A DNA stretch of 64,000 nucleotides from Paracoccaceae bacterium (GCA_014762635.1 JABURR010000017.1:1-64000), one strand, 5' to 3'; counted from the first letter of the stretch, positions 31,034-41,241 are shown. Notes: generated by a model from the sequence alone, not told the origin. Numbers and translations: made by a program.

Positions 31034-31813
31034 TCAGGCATCCAGTTCGACCCAGACCGGCACGTGGTCCGATGGCTTGTCGCGGCCGCGGATCTCGGCG
31101 TCGATGCGGCAGTCGATCAGCAGGTCGGCGGCTTGTGGCGTCAGCAGGATATGGTCGATCCTGATGCCATCGTCGCGGCCATAGGCATTGGCCTGGTAGT
31201 CCCAGAAACTGTACTGGCCCGCGGCTTGCGAGCGGGCGCGGAAGGCCTCGGTGAACCCAAGGTTCAGGATGCGGCGATAGGCGGCGCGGCTTTCGGGGAG
31301 AAACAGCGCGTCCTTGGTCCAGGCCTCGGGGCGTTTTGCATCTTCGGCCTGGGGGATGATGTTGTAGTCGCCAGCCATCAGCGCGGGTTCTTCCGCCGCC
31401 AGCAGGGCCTCGGCGCGGGTCTTCAGGCGCTCCATCCAGGCGAGCTTGTAGTCGTATTTCGGGCCCGGCACCGGGTTGCCGTTGGGCAGGTAAAGGCCGC
31501 AGATGCGGATTGCCTGCTTGCCCACTACCGTTGCCTCGATCCAGCGGGCCTGTTCGTCGCTGTCGTCGCCGGGCAGGCCACGGGTCACGTCCTCCAGCGG
31601 CAGTTTCGACAGGATCGCCACCCCGTTAAAGCTTTTCTGGCCGTGGGTGGCGACGTTGTAGCCGCGTTCTTCGAAAGGTTCGTGCGGGAAGTTTTCGTCG
31701 ACGGACTTGATCTCTTGCAGCAGGGCGACGTCGGGCTGCGCCTCGTCCAGCCACTCCAGCAGCGCGTTGATCCGCGCCTTGATCCCGTTGATGTTGAACG
31801 TCGCGATTTTCAC
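31034..31813 (-). CDS. xthA: exodeoxyribonuclease III (AP endonuclease)
   Basis: This enzyme nicks DNA at abasic sites and degrades 3' ends in base excision repair. The 259-residue product starts (GTG) KIATFNINGIKARI. It has the metal ligand glutamate in LLQEIKSVDENFP near residue 35, catalytic AGDYNIIPQ near 147, and the C-terminal SDHVPVWVEL with the active-site Asp-His. GGGGGAAA lies just upstream of the GTG. It is one of two repair genes near each other here, but on the opposite strand from uvrA. Confidence 0.95.
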   Translation of the reverse strand: MKIATFNINGIKARINALLEWLDEAQPDVALLQEIKSVDENFPHEPFEERGYNVATHGQKSFNGVAILSKLPLEDVTRGLPGDDSDEQARWIEATVVGKQAIRICGLYLPNGNPVPGPKYDYKLAWMERLKTRAEALLAAEEPALMAGDYNIIPQAEDAKRPEAWTKDALFLPESRAAYRRILNLGFTEAFRARSQAAGQYSFWDYQANAYGRDDGIRIDHILLTPQAADLLIDCRIDAEIRGRDKPSDHVPVWVELDA

Positions 31814-31896
31814 CCGTTTCCCCCGGTTCTGCCTTGCGCGAGACTATCCCTTTCGGGCGCGGGAAAGTCCATGCCGAGTGGCGGTGTTTCGTGCGA

Positions 31897-33087
31897 TCAG
31901 CCTGCTGCGATGGCGGTCCCCGCCGCCCATCCCGATGACCAGGCCCATTGGAAGTTGAACCCGCCCAGCCAGCCGGTGACGTCCACCACCTCGCCGATGA
32001 AATATAGCCCGGGAACGGATTTCGCCTCCATCGTGCGGGAATTGAGCGCATCCGTGTCGACCCCACCCAGGGTAACCTCCGCCGTGCGGTAGCCCTCGGT
32101 CCCGATGGGCCAGAGCTGCCAGTCGGTCAGGGCCTCGGCGATCTCGGCAAGGCGGCGATCCGATTGGTCAGCGATATTGCCGCTAATCTCAAGGCGCGCC
32201 GCCATGGCTTCGGCCAGCCGCGACGGCAGGATGTCCGACAGCACGTTCGCCGCGTTGCGCCGTCCGTTTTCCGACCGTTTGTCCTTGAGGGTCCGCAGAG
32301 GGTCGCTCATGGGGAACAGGTTGACCGAGATCGGCTGTTTCTCCCGCCAGTAGCTTGAAACCTGCAGGATCGCGGGGCCGGAAAGGCCCCGGTGGGTGAA
32401 CAGAAGCGCTTCGTCGAACCCGGCGCCCCCCGCGTTGACCCGCGCCGGGACGGAGACGCCCGCGAGCGGTTTCATCAGGGCCAGATCGGCCTCTCCGAAG
32501 GTCAGCGGCACAAGGCCCGCGCGCGTCTCGGTCACTCGCAGGCCGAACTGCGTCGCGATGCTGTAGCCGAACCCTGTCGCGCCCATCTTCGGGATTGATT
32601 TGCCGCCCGTGGCCACGACAAGACGGGCCGTCCGGAGGGTCTTCCCGTCCGACAGGAGAACCTCGAAACCGTCGCCTGCCTGCCGGACCTCGGTCACGCT
32701 GGTGCCGATCCGCAACTCCGCCCCGACGCGCTTCATCTCGTCAAAAAGCATCGCGATGATCTGCTTGGCGGAGTCATCACAGAAGAGTTGCCCGAGGGTC
32801 TTTTCATGCCACGCGATGCCGTGGCGCGAGACGAGGTCGATAAAATCCCATTGGGTGTAGCGGGCCAGTGCGGATTTGGCGAAATGGGGGTTTTCCGACA
32901 GGAAGTTCCCGGGCCCGCAGTGCATGTTGGTGAAGTTGCACCGCCCGCCGCCCGAGATCCGTATCTTCTCGCCCGGCGCCTTGGCATGGTCGATCACCAG
33001 TACCCGCGCGCCGCTTGCCGCCGCATGGGCCGCGCACATCATGCCGGCGGCACCGGCGCCCAGGATGATCGCGTCACATGTGCTCAA
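31897..33087 (-). CDS. NAD(P)/FAD-dependent oxidoreductase, HI0933/YhiN family
   Basis: The 396-residue flavoprotein has an N-terminal FAD-binding GAGAAGMMCAAHAAASGARV (residues 11-30). The family hallmark GEKIRISGGGRCNFTN lies near residues 39-54, ATGGKSIPKMGATGFGY near 162, and a C-terminal return to the FAD fold ends in GLYFIGEVVDVTGWLGGFNFQWAWSSG. The physiological substrate of this family is not established. No ATG fits; a TTG at 33087 gives the family N-terminus. It follows the DsbA-like gene by 33 bases on the same strand. Confidence 0.88.
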   Translation of the reverse strand: MSTCDAIILGAGAAGMMCAAHAAASGARVLVIDHAKAPGEKIRISGGGRCNFTNMHCGPGNFLSENPHFAKSALARYTQWDFIDLVSRHGIAWHEKTLGQLFCDDSAKQIIAMLFDEMKRVGAELRIGTSVTEVRQAGDGFEVLLSDGKTLRTARLVVATGGKSIPKMGATGFGYSIATQFGLRVTETRAGLVPLTFGEADLALMKPLAGVSVPARVNAGGAGFDEALLFTHRGLSGPAILQVSSYWREKQPISVNLFPMSDPLRTLKDKRSENGRRNAANVLSDILPSRLAEAMAARLEISGNIADQSDRRLAEIAEALTDWQLWPIGTEGYRTAEVTLGGVDTDALNSRTMEAKSVPGLYFIGEVVDVTGWLGGFNFQWAWSSGWAAGTAIAAG

Positions 33088-33120
33088 GGCGGGCGCCGGG
33101 TCTGTTTGCAGAGGGTGGTC

Positions 33121-33867
33121 TTATTGGGCGCGCAGCGCGGCCACGATCCGGCGCATGTCGGCCAGGGGCACGTAGCCGCGCAACATCTGGTCTTCCATTA
33201 CGAAGGCCGGGGTGCCCGAGATGTTCAGCTTGTCGGCCAGTTCGTGGTTCGCCCGGATGATAGCGGTGATCTCGTCACTGTTCATCTCGGCGAAGATCGC
33301 TTCGAAATCGAGTTCCATGTCCTCGGCCAGGCGCTTCAGGGACGACTCGGAGATCTCCGCACGAAGGGTCATCAGCCGGTCATGAACCTCACCATAGGCC
33401 TCATCACCCTCGACATTCTTGACCGCGATGGCGAAGCGCGAGGCGAGGACCGAGGCCTCTCCGAGGATCGGGAATTCCTTCACTATGAAGCGGATGTTGC
33501 CATCGCTGGACAGCAGTTCGGCGACTTCGGGGAAGGCTTTCTTGCAGTAGGTGCAGCGGTAGTCGAGGAATTCCACGATGGTGATGTCGCCATCGGGATT
33601 GCCGCCGACCCAGGAAAACCCGTCGTTGAAGATTGCGTCTGCATTGGCGGCGACCATGCGCTGGTCTTGCACGGTCTCAGCCTCCGCTTCGCGCTGGCGC
33701 AGCACGGCGATCGCTTCGGCCAGGACTTCGGGGTTGTCCAGAAGATAGGCGCGCACCTCGGCGCGGAACGTTTCGCGCTCTGCGTCGGTCATGTTGTCGA
33801 TGTCGGTTGCCGCTGCGGGCAGGGCTATAACTGTGGCCAGGACGATGGCAAGAAGTGCGCGGATCAT
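33121..33867 (-). CDS. DsbA family thiol-disulfide oxidoreductase
   Basis: The 248-residue protein has a signal peptide of about 20 residues (MIRALLAIVLATVIALPAAA), then a helical N-terminal segment. A thioredoxin-fold DsbA domain follows, with active site CTYC in FLDYRCTYCKKAFPEVAEL near residue 98 and cis-proline TPAFVMEDQ near 222. It should oxidise or isomerise disulfides in the periplasm. The ATG at 33867 has GGAG at proper spacing; an ATG four codons upstream lacks one. Confidence 0.92.
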   Translation of the reverse strand: MIRALLAIVLATVIALPAAATDIDNMTDAERETFRAEVRAYLLDNPEVLAEAIAVLRQREAEAETVQDQRMVAANADAIFNDGFSWVGGNPDGDITIVEFLDYRCTYCKKAFPEVAELLSSDGNIRFIVKEFPILGEASVLASRFAIAVKNVEGDEAYGEVHDRLMTLRAEISESSLKRLAEDMELDFEAIFAEMNSDEITAIIRANHELADKLNISGTPAFVMEDQMLRGYVPLADMRRIVAALRAQ

Positions 33868-33984
33868 TCGGGGCTCCATAAACTAGGTCGGCGGCGGTTC
33901 TATCACATCTTCGGACCGGCGCCACCATTGACGCCGCGACCGGGGCGTGATTTTCCGATCGCCGATCAGAGTAGGAAAGAGATC

Positions 33985-35124
33985 ATGCGGCAATCAAGGC
34001 GAAGTGCGGTCGATCCCTTTATCGTGATGGACGTGATGGAGGCGGCGAGGAGGGCCGAGGAAGCCGGCCGTCACATCATTCATATGGAGGTGGGCCAGCC
34101 CGGAACTCCGGCGCCGGAAGGTGCGCGCCAAGCCTTGGTGCGGGCGATGGAGGAGGGCAGTCTTGGCTACACCGTGGCCCTTGGACTGCCGGAACTGCGC
34201 CAGCGGATCGCACGGCTGTACAAGGACTGGTACGGCGTCGATCTGAACCCCGAACGCGTGGTGGTGACGGCCGGGTCCTCCGGGGCCTTCATCCTTGCTT
34301 TTACGGCACTTTTCGACACTGGCGACAAGGTCGGCGTCGGTGCGCCGGGCTATCCGTCCTATCGTCAGATTCTTCGTGCGCTGGATCTTCAGGCGGTCGA
34401 TATCGAAACTGCGGCGGAGCATCGCTACCAGCCCGTTCCGGCGGATCTACCCGGTGATCTGGCGGGCCTGATGGTCGCTTCGCCCGCCAACCCGTCCGGC
34501 ACCATGCTGGATCGCGAGGCGCTGGCCAGCCTGGTCGGCGCCGCACATGCACAAGGCACGGCGTTCATCTCGGACGAGATCTACCATGGCATCCAGTATG
34601 ATCGCCGCGCGGTCAGTGCGCTTGAGATCAGCGATGACGTTTACGTGATCAACTCGTTCTCGAAGTATTTCTCGATGACCGGATGGCGGATCGGCTGGAT
34701 GGTCGTGCCCGAGGATCATATCCGCACCATCGAGCGTCTTGCGCAGAACCTTTTCATCTGCCCGCCCCATGCGAGCCAGGTTGCGGCACTGGCCGCGATG
34801 GATTGCGACGAGGAATTGCAAGCCAATGTCGGGGTCTACGCAGAGAACCGTCGCCTGATGCTGGAAGAACTGCCAAAGGCCGGTTTCACCAAGATCGCGC
34901 CGCCGGACGGGGCGTTCTACATCTATGCGGACGTGTCGGACCTGACCGATGACAGTCGTGCCTTCGCGGCCGAGATCCTTGAAAAGGCAGGCGTCGCGGT
35001 CACGCCCGGCCTCGATTTCGATCCTGCTCGTGGGGGCGGAACGATCCGGTTCTCCTATGCGCGCGCCACCGAGGATATCGCCGAAGGGTTGGAACGGTTG
35101 AAACGGTTCATGGCCGCGCGCTGA
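33985..35124 (+). CDS. PLP-dependent class I/II aminotransferase
   Basis: The 379-residue fold-type I aminotransferase has SLGYTVALGLPELRQRIA near residues 53-70, SPANPSGTMLD near 168, and SDEIYHGIQYD near 197. The PLP lysine lies in NSFSKYFSMTGWRIGW near 230, and a C-terminal arginine region GGTIRFSYA near 355. It is aspartate-aminotransferase-like, but the exact amino donor cannot be read from sequence. AGGAAAGAG precedes the ATG. A very long open frame runs upstream but is antisense to other genes, so it was ignored. Confidence 0.9.
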   Translation: MRQSRRSAVDPFIVMDVMEAARRAEEAGRHIIHMEVGQPGTPAPEGARQALVRAMEEGSLGYTVALGLPELRQRIARLYKDWYGVDLNPERVVVTAGSSGAFILAFTALFDTGDKVGVGAPGYPSYRQILRALDLQAVDIETAAEHRYQPVPADLPGDLAGLMVASPANPSGTMLDREALASLVGAAHAQGTAFISDEIYHGIQYDRRAVSALEISDDVYVINSFSKYFSMTGWRIGWMVVPEDHIRTIERLAQNLFICPPHASQVAALAAMDCDEELQANVGVYAENRRLMLEELPKAGFTKIAPPDGAFYIYADVSDLTDDSRAFAAEILEKAGVAVTPGLDFDPARGGGTIRFSYARATEDIAEGLERLKRFMAAR

Positions 35125-35179
35125 TGCTTTGCCGGACGCCGCGCCTGCGCTATAGTTTGACAAAACGAACGTGAGGCCG

Positions 35180-36388
35180 ATGAGCAGGGTACTCTCACTT
35201 CTGGTGGCTTTGTGCCTCTGGGCCAGCGCGGCTGCGTCCCAGGAGTTGTCGGCGCTTGCCCGGATCGACTTGTCGCGATCCGAGATCACGGACAAGGGCA
35301 GGGGCGTGGCCATCGATTTGGTGCTGTCGCATCCGGTGCCGTATCGCGTTTTCACGCTGGATGCTCCTCCACGATTTGTTGTCGATTTCAACGAAGTGTC
35401 CTGGGCCGGGGTCTCGGCGGAAGACCTTGATCGGGCGGATCGGGTGCTTTCCCTGCGGACAGGGCCGTTTCGCCCCGGTTGGTCACGCATGGTGCTGGAA
35501 CTGGATGGGCCGCTGGCGCTGAGTGAAGCCGCCCTGGAAACCGACGATGAGGTGCGCCTTCGTCTGACCCTGGCGCCGGTTTCGCCCGAGGAGTTCGCCG
35601 CGCGGTCAGGCGCCCCGCGCGAGGCGCGTGTTCTGCCTGAGGCGAGTACGATGCCCGCGATCCCAAGGCGGCAGAGTGGTGAGCGCCGGATCGTGGTCGT
35701 GCTCGACCCGGGGCATGGCGGGATCGATCCGGGGGCGGAACATCACGGCGGGCGGGAGGCCGACCTGATGCTGGGCTTCGCGCGCGAACTGAAGGAAGTC
35801 TTGCTGCGCGCCGGGGGCTTCGACGTGGTGCTGACCCGCGAGGAGGACGTGTTCGTCCCGCTCGAGGCGCGGGTCTCCATCGCGCGGGCTGCCTCGGCGG
35901 ATGTCTTCATCTCTCTCCACGCCGATGCGCTGGCCGAGGGGCGCGCCACGGGGGCGACGATCTATACGCTATCGGAAAAGGCGACCGACCTCGCCAGCCA
36001 AAGGCTGGCCGAGCGCCATGACCGGGAAGATCTGTTGGCAGGCGTCGACCTCAGCGACCATGATGACGAGGTTGCCACAATCCTGATGGACCTTGCCCGG
36101 GCCGAAACCGATCCGCGCAGCGACCGTCTTGCGGATGCTTTGGTGAAGGGGCTGCGCGACAGCATCGGACGCCTGCACAAGCGCCCGCGGCTTGAGGCGG
36201 GGTTCTCTGTTCTCAAGGCCCCGGACATGCCGTCGGTGCTGATCGAACTGGGCTTCATGTCGAGCCGCCGCGACTTCGCCAACCTGCAGAATCCCGAGTG
36301 GCGGCAACGCGCTGCAGAGGGTATCCTGAACGCACTTGCCGACTGGGCACGAGAGGACGCGGCCGAGGCCGGATTGCTGCGCCGTTAG
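35180..36388 (+). CDS. N-acetylmuramoyl-L-alanine amidase, AMIN plus Amidase_3
   Basis: The 402-residue exported protein has a signal peptide of about 20 residues ending ASAAAS. An AMIN domain (about residues 25-130) targets it to septal peptidoglycan. An Amidase_3 domain follows, with VVLDPGHGGIDPGAEHHGGREADLML near residue 175 (zinc His and Glu), FISLHADAL near 240 and SVLIELGFMSS near 350. It cleaves the amide bond between MurNAc and the stem peptide during division. A GTG three codons earlier is an alternative start. It leads amidase-PBP1A-prfB. Confidence 0.92.
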   Translation: MSRVLSLLVALCLWASAAASQELSALARIDLSRSEITDKGRGVAIDLVLSHPVPYRVFTLDAPPRFVVDFNEVSWAGVSAEDLDRADRVLSLRTGPFRPGWSRMVLELDGPLALSEAALETDDEVRLRLTLAPVSPEEFAARSGAPREARVLPEASTMPAIPRRQSGERRIVVVLDPGHGGIDPGAEHHGGREADLMLGFARELKEVLLRAGGFDVVLTREEDVFVPLEARVSIARAASADVFISLHADALAEGRATGATIYTLSEKATDLASQRLAERHDREDLLAGVDLSDHDDEVATILMDLARAETDPRSDRLADALVKGLRDSIGRLHKRPRLEAGFSVLKAPDMPSVLIELGFMSSRRDFANLQNPEWRQRAAEGILNALADWAREDAAEAGLLRR

Positions 36389-36480
36389 GCTGGCGCAAAT
36401 CGGCCTATTGCCAGCCGCATGTTTTTGACCCCGCCAACGGCAGAGTGTAGTTAGGGCGGGCACCACACAAAGGGTACGCC

Positions 36481-39024
36481 GTGCTTCGTTTCATCCTGTC
36501 CTTCATCGGATCGATATTCACCTTCCTGACGCTCGGCGCCATCATGGCAACCATTGGGCTGGGGGCGATCTTCTGGATGTACGGTCGCGACCTGCCCAAC
36601 CACGAACAGCTTGCACAATATGCCCCGCCGACGATCAGCCGGATCTACTCGGCCGAGGGCAAGATCATCGACGAATTCGCGGAAGAGCGGCGCATCTTCG
36701 CACCGATCGAGGACATTCCCGACATCGTGAAGCACGCCTTCATTTCCGCAGAGGACAAGAACTTCTACTCGCACCCGGGCTACGACATCCGTGGCATCAT
36801 GGCCGCCGCGGTTCAGGCCGCGCGGGGCGGGCGGCTGCGTGGCGCCTCGACCATCACGCAGCAGGTGGTGAAGAACTTCCTTCTGTCCTCGGACCGGTCG
36901 GCGGAACGCAAGATCAAGGAACTGATCCTTGCGACCCGGTTGGAGCAGGTGCTTCCGAAGGAGGAAATCCTCGAGCTCTACATGAACGAGATCTTCCTCG
37001 GGCAGAACTCCTACGGCGTGGCGGCGGCGGCGCAGACCTATTTCAACAAGCCGCTTTCGCAGATCACCGCATCCGAAGCGGCGTTCCTTGCGGCACTTCC
37101 GCAGGCGCCCTCGAACTACCATCCGGTGCGAGCGAAAGAACGGGTCACGGACCGCCGGAACTTTGTGCTGCGCGAGATGCGCGAGAATGGTTTCATCGAC
37201 GAACAGACCTATGAGACCGCTCGCGCCGAGCCGTTGCTGACCGTTCAGAACGGCGACTACGAGCCGTTCCGCGCGCAGCTTCCGCCGCGGGGATATTTCA
37301 CCGACGAGATCCGCCGCCAGCTCAGCCGCAACTTCGGGGAAGAGGAATTCTTCGGGGGCGGCCTGTCGATCCGGGCCACCTTCGACCCCGGCCTGCAGGA
37401 AGAGGCCGCCAAGGCGCTTCGCGCGCAGCTTGAGGCCTATGACCGCGGGCAGGGCGTCTGGAAGGGCACGGGTGTGACGCTTCCCGCCGAGGTGCTTGGC
37501 TCTGACGCCGCCTGGCGCGAGGCGCTGGCCGAGGCGGAAGTCGCCCGGGATATCGAGGGATGGTATCCCGCCGTGGTCCTTGAAGTGGGCTCCACCCATG
37601 CGCGGATCGGGATCGAGGGCGTTGAGGATGACGCCGACGGTCATTGGATTGCCCCGGAAGACGTGACCTGGGCCCGCCCCGAACGCGAGGACGGCAGCCT
37701 TGGCCGGGAGGCCAGAACGGCCGGTGACCTGCTGAAAAGGGGCGACGTTGTCCACGTCATGCGCCAGAAGGGCGAGAACGGTGAATTCCTGCGCTGGTCC
37801 CTGCGCCAGGTCCCCGAGGTTCAGGGCGCCTTCATGGCGATGGACGTGGATTCCGGCCGTGTTCTGGCGATCCAGGGCGGGTTCTCGTACCAGCATTCGG
37901 TCTTCAACCGCGCGACCCAGGCTACGCGTCAGCCGGGTTCGTCGTTCAAACCTTTCGTCTATGCGGCGGCATTGGACAGCGGGTTCACCCCGGCGACGAT
38001 CCTCGTGGACGCGCCGATCGAGGTGGAGACGCCCGAAGGCTTCTGGCGACCAACCAACTCCTCGGATCGCTTCTACGGCCCGTCGCCCCTGCGCACCGGG
38101 ATCGAGATGTCGCGGAACCTGATGACCGTGCGCCTGGCGCGCGAGATCGGGATGGAGACCATCGCCGGATATGCCGAGCGTTTCGGCGTCTACGAGCACA
38201 TGGACCCGTTCCTTGCGAACTCGCTTGGGGCGCAGGAAACCACGCTTTACAACATGGTCGCGTCCTACGCGATGTTCGCCAACGGGGGCGAGCGCGTGGA
38301 GCCGACGCTGGTGGACCGGGTGCAGAACCGCTGGGGCGAAACCATCTACCGCCACGATCAGCGTCGCTGCATCGATTGCAGCGCAGGCACATTGCCCGAG
38401 GGCCTTCCGCCCCGCATCACCTCGGACCGCGAACGTGTGATCGATGAAATCACTGCCTACCAGATCACCTCGATGCTGCAGGGCGTTGTGCGTCGGGGCA
38501 CGGCTGCGGGACAGATCACGCTCAATGTGCCGTCCGCCGGCAAGACCGGCACCACCAACGACTCGCGCGATGTCTGGTTCGTGGGCTTCACCTCCAACAT
38601 CGCGGCGGGCTGCTACATCGGTTTCGACCAGCCGCGCAGCCTTGGTGAGCGCGCCTATGGCGGTACCATGTGCGGCCCGGTGTTCAACGATTTCATGACG
38701 GCGGCCACGGCAAAATACGGTGGTGGTCCGTTCATGCCGCCGGAAGGAGGCCGTTTCATCAAGATCGACCGTTTCGGTGGGGGGCGGCTGCCCGATGACG
38801 CGGAGGGTGATCACGTGGTTTCGGAATATTTCCGTGACGGTGAAGAGCCCGATTTCGGCTTCATGGTTGACGGTGGCTATGCCATGGGCACCAACCTTCC
38901 TTTGATCCGCGCCGAGGATGGTGAAAAACCCGTCGAGCGCGAAGTGCGCACATCGACCGGAGAGGTTGTAAAGATGGGCGACCGTGCCAATTTCGGTACG
39001 GTGAGTTCTGGCGGGCAGTACTGA
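36481..39024 (+). CDS. mrcA: penicillin-binding protein 1A (bifunctional)
   Basis: This class A PBP polymerises glycan strands and cross-links peptides. The 847-residue product has an N-terminal membrane anchor (about residues 5-30). The GT51 domain contains SAEDKNFYSHPGYDIRGI near residue 90 and GASTITQQVVKNFLL near 120, and an OB-like insertion lies at about 310-440. The transpeptidase carries SSFKPF near 486, SRN near 543 and KTGTT near 690. The start is GTG with AAAGGG upstream. It follows the amidase on the same strand, which fits a cell-wall cluster. Confidence 0.95.
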   Translation: MLRFILSFIGSIFTFLTLGAIMATIGLGAIFWMYGRDLPNHEQLAQYAPPTISRIYSAEGKIIDEFAEERRIFAPIEDIPDIVKHAFISAEDKNFYSHPGYDIRGIMAAAVQAARGGRLRGASTITQQVVKNFLLSSDRSAERKIKELILATRLEQVLPKEEILELYMNEIFLGQNSYGVAAAAQTYFNKPLSQITASEAAFLAALPQAPSNYHPVRAKERVTDRRNFVLREMRENGFIDEQTYETARAEPLLTVQNGDYEPFRAQLPPRGYFTDEIRRQLSRNFGEEEFFGGGLSIRATFDPGLQEEAAKALRAQLEAYDRGQGVWKGTGVTLPAEVLGSDAAWREALAEAEVARDIEGWYPAVVLEVGSTHARIGIEGVEDDADGHWIAPEDVTWARPEREDGSLGREARTAGDLLKRGDVVHVMRQKGENGEFLRWSLRQVPEVQGAFMAMDVDSGRVLAIQGGFSYQHSVFNRATQATRQPGSSFKPFVYAAALDSGFTPATILVDAPIEVETPEGFWRPTNSSDRFYGPSPLRTGIEMSRNLMTVRLAREIGMETIAGYAERFGVYEHMDPFLANSLGAQETTLYNMVASYAMFANGGERVEPTLVDRVQNRWGETIYRHDQRRCIDCSAGTLPEGLPPRITSDRERVIDEITAYQITSMLQGVVRRGTAAGQITLNVPSAGKTGTTNDSRDVWFVGFTSNIAAGCYIGFDQPRSLGERAYGGTMCGPVFNDFMTAATAKYGGGPFMPPEGGRFIKIDRFGGGRLPDDAEGDHVVSEYFRDGEEPDFGFMVDGGYAMGTNLPLIRAEDGEKPVEREVRTSTGEVVKMGDRANFGTVSSGGQY

Positions 39025-39047
39025 GGGCGCGCTATTGCCCGCCCTTT
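39010..39047 (+). terminator. possible terminator overlapping the PBP1A stop
   Basis: GGCGGGCA and TGCCCGCC can pair across an 18-base loop that contains the stop codon, followed by only CTTT. The stem is strong but the T-run is short, so it may be weak or may act as an RNA end-stabiliser before prfB. Confidence 0.35.
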
Positions 39048-39093
39048 CCGCCATTGCTATGAGACGGCTCAAGCCAAACCCCGAAGGACCGAT

Positions 39094-40215
39094 ATGCGCG
39101 CCGAGACGCAAAAGACCGTTGATGCCATTCAGAAATCCCTGGCGCTGCTGAAGCAGCGGCTGGATTGGGACACTGCGCCCCATCGCCTGGAGGAATTCAA
39201 CGCCCTGACCGAGGATCCCACGCTCTGGGATAATCCCGAGCGTGCGCAGAAGCTCATGCGCGACCGGCAGGCGCTGGTGGATGCGATGGACACCTGCAAG
39301 AAGATCGAACAGGATCTGAGCGACAATATCGAGTTGATCGAGCTTGGCGAGATGGAAGACGACGATGACGTCGTGGCCGAGGCCGAGACCTCGCTGAAAT
39401 CCCTCTCGGAGCTGGCCGGGCAGAAGGAGCTCGAGGCGCTTCTGAACGGCGAGGCGGACGGCAACGACACCTTCCTCGAGATCAACGCAGGCGCGGGTGG
39501 GACCGAAGCCTGCGACTGGGCGCAGATGCTACAGCGGATGTATGTCCGTTGGGCCGAGAAACGCGGCTATGACGTGGAGCTTCAGTTCGAGGAAGCGGGC
39601 GCCGAGGCGGGTATCAAGTCCTGCGGCTACAAGATTTCCGGTCGCAACGCCTATGGCTGGCTGAAGTCGGAATCCGGCGTTCACCGCCTGGTGCGTATCT
39701 CACCCTTCGGCAAGGGCACGCGCGAGACCTCGTTCGCGAGCGTCTGGGTCTATCCGGTGGTGGACGACAATATCGAGATCGAGGTGAATCCCTCGGACAT
39801 TCGCCTTGATACGTACCGGTCTTCGGGCGCGGGCGGCCAGCACGTGAACACGACCGACTCGGCGGTGCGGATCACCCACATTCCGACCGGCATCGTGGTC
39901 ACCAGCTCCGAGAAATCCCAGCACCAGAACCGCGACATCGCCATGAAGGCCCTGAAATCGCGACTCTACCAGATGGAGCTGGACAAGCGGAACGCCGACA
40001 TCAACGCCCAGCATGAGGCCAAGGGCGACGCGGGCTGGGGCAACCAGATCCGGTCCTACGTGCTGCAGCCCTACCAGATGGTGAAGGACCTGCGCACCAA
40101 TGTGGAAACCTCGGACACGCAAGGCGTGCTGGACGGTGACCTGGACAAGTTCATGGCGGCGACGCTTGCCATGGACGTGGCGGGCAAGAGCCGCGCCGAC
40201 GCCCAGGGCGAGTAA
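39094..40215 (+). CDS. prfB: peptide chain release factor 2
   Basis: RF2 ends translation at UGA and UAA. The 373-residue product has the stop-codon-reading SPF tripeptide in [15 protein letters not shown] near residue 208 and the catalytic GGQ in [18 protein letters not shown] near residue 248. The frame runs unbroken from the ATG, so the autoregulatory UGA frameshift known in E. coli prfB is absent here. Its stop codon directly abuts the trpD stop on the opposite strand, with no base between them. Confidence 0.97.
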   Translation: MRAETQKTVDAIQKSLALLKQRLDWDTAPHRLEEFNALTEDPTLWDNPERAQKLMRDRQALVDAMDTCKKIEQDLSDNIELIELGEMEDDDDVVAEAETSLKSLSELAGQKELEALLNGEADGNDTFLEINAGAGGTEACDWAQMLQRMYVRWAEKRGYDVELQFEEAGAEAGIKSCGYKISGRNAYGWLKSESGVHRLVRISPFGKGTRETSFASVWVYPVVDDNIEIEVNPSDIRLDTYRSSGAGGQHVNTTDSAVRITHIPTGIVVTSSEKSQHQNRDIAMKALKSRLYQMELDKRNADINAQHEAKGDAGWGNQIRSYVLQPYQMVKDLRTNVETSDTQGVLDGDLDKFMAATLAMDVAGKSRADAQGE

Positions 40216-41241
40216 TCAGCCCGCCTTCGCGGCGGATGTGATCGCGGCCAGTTTCTCGAGCTTGGTCTTCGCCGCCCCGCTGTCGATGCTTTCGGCAGCC
40301 ATGGCAACGCCATCCTTCAGGTCCGACACCTTTCCGGCAATGACCAGCGCGGCGGCGGAATTCAGCAGCACCGCATCGCGATAGGCGCCTGCGGCCCCGT
40401 CTAGCAGGGCGCGGAAGGCCTGGGCATTCGCATCCGGCTCACCGCCGACGATGGCCTCGAACGGATGGACCGGCAGGCCGGCATCCTCGGGGTGGATCTC
40501 GCGATCGGTGACGGTGCCGTTTTCCAGCGCCGCGACCCAGGTGACGCCGGTGATGGTAATCTCATCGGTCCCGTCCGAGCCATGCACCAGCCACGCGGCC
40601 TCGGACCCCAGGGCGTGAAGGGTTTCGGCCATGGGACGGATCATCGCGCGGGAAAACGCGCCGGTAAGCTGGCGCTTGACGCCCGCCGGGTTCGTCAGCG
40701 GCCCGAGAATGTTGAAGATCGTCCGCGTGCCAAGTTCGGCCCGCGTCGGCATCACGTGGGCGATGGCCGGGTGATGCATCGGGGCCATCATGAAGCCGAT
40801 CCCGGCCTCGGCCAGCGCCTTTTCCACCACCTCGGGGCCGACCATCACATTGATGCCCATCTGGGTCTGCACATCCGCCGCGCCGGATTTCGAACTCAGG
40901 TTCCGGTTGCCATGTTTGGCCACTGGCACGCCCGCCCCCGCCACGACAAAGGCCGTGGCGGTCGAGATATTCAGCGTGCCCTTGCCGTCCCCCCCGGTGC
41001 CGACGATGTCCATCGCGCCCTCGGGCGCGCGCACCGGCTTGCACTTGGCGCGCATCACGCTGGCGGCGGCGGCGTATTCCTCGACCGTTTCGCCACGGGT
41101 GCGCAGCGCCATCAAGAGGCCACCGATCTGGCTTGGCGTGGCTTCGCCGCTCATCAGGATGTTGAAGGCCTGCTCGGCCTCGGCGCGGGTGAGGGGGCGG
41201 TCGGCAGCAGCACCGATCAGCGGCTTCAGCGCGTCGCTCAT
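40216..41241 (-). CDS. trpD: anthranilate phosphoribosyltransferase
   Basis: TrpD joins anthranilate to PRPP, the second step of tryptophan synthesis. The 341-residue product has the PRPP loop [15 protein letters not shown] near residues 80-94, [16 protein letters not shown] near 108, and an anthranilate-contacting [12 protein letters not shown] near 165. It overlaps trpG by an ATGA junction. trpC, which I recall as the usual next gene in relatives, is missing here and lies near 13 kb instead; the convergent prfB stop occupies the junction. Confidence 0.97.
   Translation of the reverse strand: MSDALKPLIGAAADRPLTRAEAEQAFNILMSGEATPSQIGGLLMALRTRGETVEEYAAAASVMRAKCKPVRAPEGAMDIVGTGGDGKGTLNISTATAFVVAGAGVPVAKHGNRNLSSKSGAADVQTQMGINVMVGPEVVEKALAEAGIGFMMAPMHHPAIAHVMPTRAELGTRTIFNILGPLTNPAGVKRQLTGAFSRAMIRPMAETLHALGSEAAWLVHGSDGTDEITITGVTWVAALENGTVTDREIHPEDAGLPVHPFEAIVGGEPDANAQAFRALLDGAAGAYRDAVLLNSAAALVIAGKVSDLKDGVAMAAESIDSGAAKTKLEKLAAITSAAKAG

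Noticed and set aside
32788-33984. A 2.3-kb open frame that extends the aminotransferase gene far upstream
   Set aside because: The upstream 1.2 kb is antisense to the flavoprotein and DsbA-like genes, has no family similarity, and a good ribosome site precedes the internal ATG at 33985. High GC creates such long shadow frames.
36451-39183. A 910-codon open frame opposite PBP1A
   Set aside because: It is the antisense shadow of a strongly conserved PBP1A gene, and its translation is low-complexity and Arg/His-rich with no domain.
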